A DNA stretch of 40,726 nt from assembly GCA_030428905.1 (NCBI GenBank), contig JAUIED010000026.1, forward strand, positions 1-40,726, written 5' to 3'. The stretch is from Gammaproteobacteria bacterium (GTDB taxonomy: Bacteria > Pseudomonadota > Gammaproteobacteria > Pseudomonadales > Azotimanducaceae). Shown here in pieces: positions 32,704 to 40,726 of this stretch; the first letter of the stretch is position 1, and the number at the start of each line of letters is the position of its first letter. Below the pieces are notes generated by a model that was not told the DNA's origin, searched no databases, and saw only the letters and a program-made list of their open reading frames with translations. The position numbers were made by a program, and so were the translations under genes.

Positions 32704-32726
32704 CATTTCATCCCCATGGTTTCTCC

Positions 32727-33974
32727 ATGCACGTGAAAACTGCCGACCACACCGCAGATTCCGCCTGGTCCCGGGTGATCGTGCATGCGGACATGGACGC
32801 CTTCTATGCATCGGTGGAGCAGCTCGACAACCCGGAGCTGCGTGGCAAGCCGGTGCTCGTCGGTCCGCGCAGCGATCGCGGTGTGGTTCTTACCGCGAGC
32901 TACGAAGCCCGTCCCTTTGGTGTCGGCAGTGCCATGCCAGTGGCCGTGGCGCGGCGTCGATGTCCGGACGGCGTGTTCGTGCCGCCACGCTTCGAACGCT
33001 ACAAAGCGCTGTCGCAAAGGATCATGGCCGTGTTCGCCGATTTTTCGCCTCGGGTCGAGGCCATCAGCCTTGATGAGGCCTTTCTGGACATGAGTGGTGC
33101 GCACGCCATCTTTGGTGGCCCGGAACGCATTGCGCGGGAGATTCAGCGCAGGGTATTCGAGGCCACGGGCGGGCTGACGGTGTCGGTGGGCGTGTCTGCC
33201 ACCAAGTATGTGGCCAAGGTGGCGAGCGGCTACCGCAAGCCCAACGGAATCACCATCGTGCCGGCGCATGAGGTGCGCTCGTGGCTCGCGCCGCAGGATG
33301 TATCGCGGCTCTGGGGTGCAGGCCCGGTTACCCAGGAGAAGCTGCACGGGTTGGGCTATCACTGTATCGGTGATGTTGCGGCTGCCGATGAAGCGCTGCT
33401 CCGACGCCAGCTTGGTGCCATGGGCGTGCAGTTTCACGATCTCGCGCAAGGCCGCGACCCGCGCCGGGTGGCGCGCAGGCGAAGCGCGCAGAGCCTGAGC
33501 TCGGACCGCACGTTGGCTTCCGATGTACGCGATCCTGCGGAAGTGCGCCGGCATCTGCAGCGCGCTGCGGATCGCGTGGCAAAACGCCTGCGCAGTAAGG
33601 GGCTGCGCGCTGGCGGCGTGCGTATCAAGCTGAAGACGGCGGCTTTCCAGCAGTTCACCCGGCAATGCGCGATCGCGCCTTCTGATCTCGCGGCGGATTT
33701 CTACGCCGCTGCCTGCCGGTTATACGACGCGCTCGGCCATCCGGGGCCGTTCCGTCTGGTCGGGCTCGGCACATTCGATCTGTTGCGTGCAGAAGCACCG
33801 CGGCAGCTTGGTTTGTTCGAGTCAGCCCGGCAAAGCAATCTTGAAGGAGTGTTGGATGCAGTGAACGCACGATTCGGCGACGGAGCCATGCATCGCGCGC
33901 GAGACACCGGCTCCCAAACCATCCTCGACCATAACGTCAATCTGGACTTCGTCGACGAAGACGAAGATGGCTGA
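32727..33974 (+). CDS. dinB: DNA polymerase IV (Y-family, DinB)
   Basis: 415 residues, longer than the 351 of E. coli. Motifs: VIVHADMDAFYASVEQ at about 12-27 (first catalytic Asp), RPFGVGSAMP, and AISLDEAFLDMS with the second Asp-Glu pair near 113. Then VSVGVSATKYVAKVAS, the helix-hairpin-helix thumb, and a little-finger domain. The C-terminus ends RLVGLGTFDLLRAEAPRQLGLFESARQ, where QLGLF resembles a beta-clamp-binding peptide, followed by about 45 extra residues ending in an acidic tail. It carries out error-prone translesion synthesis. A LexA-like box precedes it. Confidence 0.96.
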   Translation: MHVKTADHTADSAWSRVIVHADMDAFYASVEQLDNPELRGKPVLVGPRSDRGVVLTASYEARPFGVGSAMPVAVARRRCPDGVFVPPRFERYKALSQRIMAVFADFSPRVEAISLDEAFLDMSGAHAIFGGPERIAREIQRRVFEATGGLTVSVGVSATKYVAKVASGYRKPNGITIVPAHEVRSWLAPQDVSRLWGAGPVTQEKLHGLGYHCIGDVAAADEALLRRQLGAMGVQFHDLAQGRDPRRVARRRSAQSLSSDRTLASDVRDPAEVRRHLQRAADRVAKRLRSKGLRAGGVRIKLKTAAFQQFTRQCAIAPSDLAADFYAAACRLYDALGHPGPFRLVGLGTFDLLRAEAPRQLGLFESARQSNLEGVLDAVNARFGDGAMHRARDTGSQTILDHNVNLDFVDEDEDG

Positions 33975-33980
33975 GGCAGG

Positions 33981-35540
33981 TCAGCTGCCGGAATGCTGGT
34001 TGGCAAGCTCCAGCCACATAGCGTTAGCGCGCGGGTGCGCCGGTGCGAAGGCAAGCACATCTTCCACGAGGTTTCGTGCTGCGAAGGTATCGCCCGCGGA
34101 TGCTTTATCGCTGGCGCGTTCCACCAGGACGTCTGCGGTGCGGGTAATCCAGTTCAACGCTTCTTTGTTCTGGCCATCCAGGCTCAGCATGTTACGGGCA
34201 ACCGCGACTACATTGGCCTTGGGAGGCAAAGTCAGCGCATCCTGTTCGAAATAGCGGGCGGCGTCGGCGTTCATTCTGGCCAGCTGGTTGGCGTGCTTGT
34301 TCAGCGTCAGGAGGCGTTGCTCAAGCGTCGCGATGATGCCACGGTACTGTGGGTCGACGATGAACACGTCACCAAATGCCCGGGTGTAGCCAGCCAATAC
34401 ATCTCGCTGCTCCAGCGCCGCCAGCCGGCTGGCGTAGTAACGCACATGCTCAAGCATGGGGGGCGTATTCTCCGATGCTAGCAGGCTCGCTGCGAGTGTC
34501 AGGAAGCGCTCGTGATTCCCCTGGTTGATGTCACGCAACCAGGCGTAGGTTGTCAGCTCGTCAAAACGCGGATCGCTGGCGATGGCGGCCGCCGGCTCCT
34601 CCGCGGCTGTTTCGGGCGGAGCCTCCGCCATGATCATCTCGAACGGTTGTCTGGGTTCCTCGGCGGAAGGCGGCGGCGCCAGTTGAGGGCCGGCTACCGA
34701 CAGCAACCGGTCGCGTGCCTCTTCTACCCATTGCTCCACCACGCCGTGGTCGAGAAAGTTGTAGGCAGCGAAGGCGCAGGCTGCGAGCAGCCCCAGAATC
34801 ATCAGCGCGGTGGCTGGCAGCCGGGACTTGGCTTTGGACCTTGCCACCCGTAGCGTCGGTGTCTTGAAGAACTGCGTGGCCCCCATTGGGGTGGGGTGGG
34901 CCGCAGGCGCGATGGCGCCTTGTTCGGGAACGGCAGCGTCCGGCACGGTGGACTTTGGAAAGGTGCCCGTGCGTCGGTCCCGGGCGGCGACCAGGTGCGG
35001 CCTTGCCGCCGGCTCGGTGATGGTGATCTCTTCGACTTCGAGCGGTTCTTCGTAGAACAGGCGCATGCCGGCGTCTGGTCGGCTGGCTTTGTCTGCGCGG
35101 GCTGGTGGTGCCGCCGCCGGGAATGCCTCCCGAACGAGCATGGGCACGGGCCCGGTCAGTTCTGTCAGCGTGTTGGAAATTACGTACAACGTAGTGCCTA
35201 CCCGCAGATGATTGCCGGCGTGCAGGTGGGCGATTCTGGCTATGGGCTCCTTGTCGACGTAGATGCTGCCTGCGACGCAGGTAACCCACAGCTCGCCGTC
35301 TACGACATCAAAGCGTGCGGCATGTTCTGCTTCGTCGACGCTGGCCACCAGTTCGCCGTCGAAGCCTTCGCACAGCACGGCACCGGGAACCAGACGCAGC
35401 GACAGGCTCGCGTCTTCGGTTTCCACATACCACCGCGTCGCTGGCGGCGCGGCCTTCTGCGACCCGGGCATACCGACTATGGGCGCTTCGCGCGTCGGAT
35501 AATGCAATGTCCTACCCCCGTTGCGATGGATTCTAGCCAT
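33981..35540 (-). CDS. FHA-like / single-pass membrane protein with helical periplasmic domain
   Basis: 519 residues from ATG 35540 (ATG 35471 is an alternative; neither has a strong ribosome site). The N-terminal 130 residues look beta-rich with FHA-like strands (SLRLVPGAVLCEGF, GSIYVDKEPIARIAHLHAGNHLRVGTTLYVI), though the phosphothreonine-binding residues are not clear, so it may be a degenerate FHA fold. A Pro/Ala-rich linker leads to a membrane helix near 238-260 (LPATALMILGLLAACAFAAYNFL). The remaining 250 residues are helical and repeat-like, ending in NLVEDVLAFAPAHPRANAMWLELANQ, TPR-like. Function unknown. It shares a 158-bp divergent region with the UGSC-locus partner and ends seven bp from dinB. 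Confidence 0.7.
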   Translation of the reverse strand: MARIHRNGGRTLHYPTREAPIVGMPGSQKAAPPATRWYVETEDASLSLRLVPGAVLCEGFDGELVASVDEAEHAARFDVVDGELWVTCVAGSIYVDKEPIARIAHLHAGNHLRVGTTLYVISNTLTELTGPVPMLVREAFPAAAPPARADKASRPDAGMRLFYEEPLEVEEITITEPAARPHLVAARDRRTGTFPKSTVPDAAVPEQGAIAPAAHPTPMGATQFFKTPTLRVARSKAKSRLPATALMILGLLAACAFAAYNFLDHGVVEQWVEEARDRLLSVAGPQLAPPPSAEEPRQPFEMIMAEAPPETAAEEPAAAIASDPRFDELTTYAWLRDINQGNHERFLTLAASLLASENTPPMLEHVRYYASRLAALEQRDVLAGYTRAFGDVFIVDPQYRGIIATLEQRLLTLNKHANQLARMNADAARYFEQDALTLPPKANVVAVARNMLSLDGQNKEALNWITRTADVLVERASDKASAGDTFAARNLVEDVLAFAPAHPRANAMWLELANQHSGS

Positions 35541-35698
35541 CGCATGTATCTATCTGTTCTGTTTAGAGTTCTAAGTTGACTCTTTTATGCTGCGAGTGGT
35601 CTTGGCCAGCCTGCAGTCCTGAGCGTTCTTCTGACGCTTCATGAACGCAAGATACAAAAAAGCAAGGCAAGAAAGAAGTCTTGGCGTACAGTTAGGCC

Positions 35699-37261
35699 AT
35701 GATTTCTCCCCAACCGTATCTGCTCCACGTGAGCGGTTCTGACAAGCAGGTTTCGTATCCCGGCGAGCGCCCGGCGATGATCGTCTTTGTTAAGGAAGAT
35801 TGCCCCACCTGCCGCGAGATACTTCCGGTCATCAGCGCCGTGCGTCGGCACTTCGACGGCCATGTGGATGTGCATGTCCTCGGCCAGACCGAGGCAGGTA
35901 ACGCGGTCCTGACCGAGGCGCTGGGCGAGGTGCTCGATGACTCCGCCCTGAAGGTCGCCTACGCCTACGATATCGACACCGTGCCCACGCTCTGCTTCGA
36001 AGGCAGCCCACCGCTGGTGGGCTTTGTGCGCGATGAGTGGCAGGCGTTTGTCGAGGCGCAGTCGCAGGCGGCAGGGCTCGACAGCCCGGACATCGACTGG
36101 TCGGGGCTGCCGGCCTGGCGTCCTGGCTGCGGCTCCCTTTCGGCCGACCCGGCCAATGCCGCGCGGCTGCAGGCGGAAGCGGAAAACAGCCCGCTGCGCG
36201 CGCGGCGTATCGAGGTCGGTGCGCTGGACGATGAGTTTGAGTTCATGTTTGACCAGGGCTTCAGCGACGGTCTGCCTTTGGTGCCGCCGACGCCGGAGCG
36301 CGTGTTGCGCATGCTCTCAGGCACCTCGCGGGACCCCCAGGAAGTGATCAGTGTCATGCCGCCGAACATGGGCGATGCCACGGTGGAGAAAATCGCCATC
36401 AACGCGGTGATGGCCGGCTGCAAACCGGCCTACCTGCCGGTGGTGCTCGCGGCGGTGCAGGCCATCTGCACCGATGCCTACAACATCCACGGGGTCATGG
36501 CGACGACCATGGGCGCGAGCCCGGTGCTGGTGGTCAACGGGCCCATCCGCGAGCGCATCGGTATGAATATGGGGCTGGGAGCGCTCGGCCAGGGCAACCG
36601 CGCCAATGCCACCATCGGCCGAGCGGTGCGGCTGGCGGTACGTAACATCGGCGGCGCGCAGCCCGGCGGCACGGAGCGATCCACGCTCGGCAACCCCATG
36701 AAGTTCACCATGTGCTTCGCCGAGTGGGAGGAGCGCAGCCCCTGGGAGCCGATGCACGTGGAGCGGGGTTATGAGGCGGGTGAGTCGGTGGTGACGCTCT
36801 ACACCGCCACCAGCGGCCCGATGCTCATGGTGGATCAGACCTCGCGCACCGCACCGCAGCTTGCAGGTTCCTTTGGCCTGGCGCTGGAGTCCATCTTCGG
36901 CCCCAAACAGCACTACGCCTCCGATACCCTCGTGGTGGTGTGCCCCGAGCACATCGACACGTTTGTGCGTGATGGTTACTCCAAGGCGGATATCCGCGCG
37001 CGCATTCAGGAGGTCACCGCACGGCCGATCCGGGAGCTGCTGGAAAACGAAGTATCCGGCACCGGTTTTCCGGCCAAGTTCGCCGAAGGCAAGAGCGCTG
37101 AGGAGCTTGAGCGTCTGGTGCCGAAGTTCCGCGCTCCGGAAGATATTCACATCGCTGTGGCCGGCGCTGACGCCGGCAAGTTTTCCGGTGCATTTCACGG
37201 CTGGGCGATCGGCGACATCGGCTCGCGCTCGGTGTCGCAGGCGATCGATCCATTTTTCTAA
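35699..37261 (+). CDS. Thioredoxin-like domain fused to UGSC-locus conserved domain
   Basis: 520 residues from ATG 35699. The N-terminal 120 residues form a thioredoxin fold: strand MIVFVKED, the active site C35-P-T-C38, and the cis-Pro loop DTVPTLCFEG. A linker with PGCGS (Cys144) leads to a larger domain from about 185, opening with DQGFSDGLPLVPPTPERVLRML and holding PPNMGDATVEKIAINAVMAGCKPAYLPVVLAA and NIHGVMATTMGASPVLVVNGP. I recall this domain next to UGSC proteins but know no assigned reaction. The selenoprotein gene follows 22 nt later with a perfect ribosome site, so the two are likely partners in a thiol/selenol relay. The role is inference. Confidence 0.85.
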   Translation: MISPQPYLLHVSGSDKQVSYPGERPAMIVFVKEDCPTCREILPVISAVRRHFDGHVDVHVLGQTEAGNAVLTEALGEVLDDSALKVAYAYDIDTVPTLCFEGSPPLVGFVRDEWQAFVEAQSQAAGLDSPDIDWSGLPAWRPGCGSLSADPANAARLQAEAENSPLRARRIEVGALDDEFEFMFDQGFSDGLPLVPPTPERVLRMLSGTSRDPQEVISVMPPNMGDATVEKIAINAVMAGCKPAYLPVVLAAVQAICTDAYNIHGVMATTMGASPVLVVNGPIRERIGMNMGLGALGQGNRANATIGRAVRLAVRNIGGAQPGGTERSTLGNPMKFTMCFAEWEERSPWEPMHVERGYEAGESVVTLYTATSGPMLMVDQTSRTAPQLAGSFGLALESIFGPKQHYASDTLVVVCPEHIDTFVRDGYSKADIRARIQEVTARPIRELLENEVSGTGFPAKFAEGKSAEELERLVPKFRAPEDIHIAVAGADAGKFSGAFHGWAIGDIGSRSVSQAIDPFF

Positions 37262-37283
37262 CCGGTCCCGTTAAGGAGGGCTC

Positions 37284-37802
37284 ATGACGGTCATACTCGA
37301 CCCCACCAACGAGCGAGTTCCAGTGACAAGGCAGGTCACCGAGCGCAGCGGTGCTATTCGCGGCACGGTGGCGTTTCTCGACATCTCCAAACCCCGCGGT
37401 AACGTGCTCATCGACCAGATGCAGACGCTGCTGGCCGAACGGCTGCCAGACGTCGAATTCAAACGCTACGCCAAGCCCACGTTCACCAAGCCGGCGCCCG
37501 AAGCGCTGCGCGAAGAGGTGCGCGAGGCGGCGGATTTCGTTATCGAGGCGCTGGCTGACTGAGGCTCCTGTACCACGTGCAGTTTGCATGACACGGTATG
37601 GTTCGAGATTCAGGGCGTGCCCTCGGTATCCATTGCCTCGAGCGAGTTTCGCGACGCGGCGGCCACGCAGGCAAAGGCACTTGGCATGCTGGATGCGCGG
37701 TGTGTATTCGTCGACCATCCCATTCAGGATGCGACGGACGATGAGATGCGTGCGAAAGCAGACGCGGTGATCGACGAGGTCGTGCGCGCGCTGACCGCCT
37801 GA
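37284..37802 (+). CDS. UGSC-family selenoprotein (in-frame TGA = selenocysteine)
   Basis: Starts at ATG 37284 after AAGGAGG (37273-37279). Reading through TGA 37560-37562 as selenocysteine yields one 172-residue protein. Residues 1-92 include ILDPTNERVPVTRQ and TVAFLDISKPRGNVLIDQM; then comes U93-G-S-C96-T-T-C99, and then a downstream half in the same frame ending ADAVIDEVVRALTA. The U-G-S-C signature names the UGSC (seleno)protein family, whose Cys forms read CGSC. The downstream half shares composition and codon style with the first, and a hairpin suited to SECIS follows the TGA. Without recoding the product would be only 92 residues and lose the redox motif. The thioredoxin-fused partner is upstream, TrxB is convergent. 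No sel genes lie in the window. Confidence 0.85.
37572..37597 (+). promoter_or_regulatory. Candidate bacterial SECIS hairpin
   Basis: Beginning 10 nt after the TGA, ACC (37572-37574) pairs with GGT (37595-37597), GTG (37577-37579) with CAC (37592-37594) and CA (37580-37581) with TG (37589-37590), with small bulges at 37575-37576 and 37591. The apical loop at 37582-37588 starts with G, 20 nt after the TGA, within the spacing SelB needs. The stem has eight pairs and was drawn by eye. Confidence 0.5.
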
Positions 37803-37813
37803 CGGCACCAGCG

Positions 37814-40032
<2,219 letters not shown>

Positions 40033-40573
40033 TGGATATTATTCTGTCCTTTCCCAGCCTGTTACTGGCACTGGTGCTGGTCGCCGTTCTTGGCCCCAGT
40101 CTGGAAAACGCTATGATTGCCGTAGCCGTGGTTATTCTGCCGCATTTTGTGCGTCTGACCCGGGCCTCCGTACTCAGCGAGCTGAACAAGGAATATGTCA
40201 TCGCCAGCCGGGTAGCAGGTGCCAAACTGCCTCGCCTGATGTTTTTAACCGTGCTGCCCAACTGCACCGCACCTTTAATCGTACAGGCCACGCTGAGTTT
40301 TTCGACCGCCATTCTGGATGCCGCCGCATTGGGCTTCCTGGGGATGGGCGCACAACCGCCGACACCGGAATGGGGTACCTTGCTGGCAGACTCACGCGAT
40401 CTGATCCTGCGGGCCTGGTGGGCAGTCACATTTCCGGGACTGGCTATCCTGATCACCGTGCTGTCGATCAATCTGATGGGAGACGGGCTGAGAGACGCCC
40501 TGGATCCGAAACTGAAGCGTTCTTAGAAACGGTTCTTAAAGAAGACCATGTGCAAGATCAACCGGAGAACGCT

Positions 40574-40726
40574 ATGAGTCTGCTCGAAATCCGCCAATTA
40601 ACGGTTGAATTCCAGACTGCGCACGGCTTGTTCCGTGCCGTGGATAAGATAGACCTGGACGTCGACCAGAGTGAGATTGTTGCCATTGTTGGTGAATCCG
40701 GTTCCGGCAAGTCCGTTGCTATGCTG
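40574..40726 (+). CDS. dppD: DppD-type ABC transporter ATPase, cut by window end
   Basis: Begins MSLLEIRQLTVEFQTAHG 47 nt after the dppC stop and contains Walker A GESGSGKS at about residues 40-47, then the window ends after 51 residues. This is the usual start of a peptide-transport ATPase (oligopeptide/dipeptide family). Gene order dppC-dppD is normal, so this segment is a coherent piece of a dpp operon joined to unrelated DNA at about 40000. Confidence 0.88.
   Translation, partial: MSLLEIRQLTVEFQTAHGLFRAVDKIDLDVDQSEIVAIVGESGSGKSVAML

Larger units (their letters stand above)
32382..32726. other. Long intergenic region holding structured element, small ORF and LexA-like box
   Basis: This 345-bp gap contains the SD of the leftward small membrane protein (32383-32386), the G-rich hairpin element (32408-32482), a 56-residue leftward reading frame (32494-32664), a leftward -10-like TATACT (32675-32680) and a LexA-like box (32688-32703) ahead of dinB. 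Each is listed separately. Nothing else was found in it. Confidence 0.7.

Noticed and set aside
33976-33990. GGCAG/CTGCC hairpin between dinB and the FHA-like gene
   Set aside because: Only five base pairs with no T-tract; too weak to call as a terminator.
35541-35698. TTGACT at 35576 as a promoter for the UGSC-locus operon
   Set aside because: No -10 at suitable spacing follows; the region is AT-richer and has short repeats (GCGTTC/GAACGC) but no promoter I can support.
37584-37802. Separate 72-codon gene after the TGA
   Set aside because: Its TTG start has no ribosome site, and it is in frame with the upstream half; together they give the known UGSC arrangement, so it is the C-terminal part of one selenoprotein.

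Overview
The window reads as the chromosome of a high-GC (a little above 60% by eye), metabolically versatile gammaproteobacterium, probably aquatic or marine and close to uncultured lineages. Support for this: a YhcB/ZapG-type gene, a CYP153-type P450, a full-length TrxB, LexA-type control of dinB, many acyl-CoA enzymes, and a UGSC-type selenoprotein, a family I associate with marine metagenomes. No tRNA, rRNA, CRISPR array or insertion sequence was seen. Genes are packed tightly: operon members overlap by ATGA, GTGA, TTGA or TGATG, and three convergent pairs overlap tail to tail by 20-27 nt.

Layout. 88-1305 (-): saccharopine-dehydrogenase-like oxidoreductase. 1349-7870 (+): a tight six-gene operon with a DedA/TVP38-type membrane protein, a MerA/Lpd-like flavoprotein, and a tripartite tricarboxylate transporter (tctC, tctB, tctA) with a Cys-rich lipoprotein inserted between tctB and tctA. 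7847-14054 (-): a GntR/FadR regulator, two tandem membrane-fusion proteins and an RND pump; a 14-bp tandem operator lies ahead of the regulator. 14297-17044 (+): trypsin-like protease, FHA membrane protein and YhcB/ZapG. 17018-18268 (-): CoA-transferase. 18304-20632 (+): c'-like cytochrome lipoprotein, membrane-anchor protein and CYP153 P450. 20613-27502 (-): alpha/beta hydrolase, acyl-CoA dehydrogenase, VOC protein, FadB-like multifunctional enzyme and amidohydrolase lipoprotein. 27594-32056 (+): SIMPL protein, enoyl-CoA hydratase, SDR, Na+-dependent NSS symporter and DUF2628-like protein. 32142-32726: a small membrane protein, a structured G-rich intergenic element, a candidate 56-residue ORF and a LexA-like box. 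32727-35540: dinB convergent with an FHA-like/TPR-like membrane protein.

The most notable locus is 35699-37802. A 520-residue protein with an N-terminal thioredoxin-like CPTC domain is followed, after a perfect Shine-Dalgarno, by a gene with an in-frame TGA at 37560-37562. Reading that TGA as selenocysteine gives one continuous 172-residue protein with the motif U-G-S-C-T-T-C, the signature of the UGSC family. A hairpin suited to a bacterial SECIS follows the TGA. A perfect 10-bp hairpin then separates this gene from the convergent trxB.

At the right end, an acyl-CoA dehydrogenase loses its C-terminal homology at about 40000. The sequence switches directly into the 3' part of a dipeptide-permease gene (dppC, missing about its first 128 residues) and the start of dppD, with lower GC. 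This is either a real rearrangement or an assembly chimera, so the 40000-40726 segment may not belong to the same organism.

Overall the neighbourhood supports use of organic and fatty acids (TTT uptake, beta-oxidation, CoA transfer, terminal hydroxylation), efflux, DNA-damage response and thiol/selenol redox chemistry. Functions are assigned from motifs read by eye; no searches were run.
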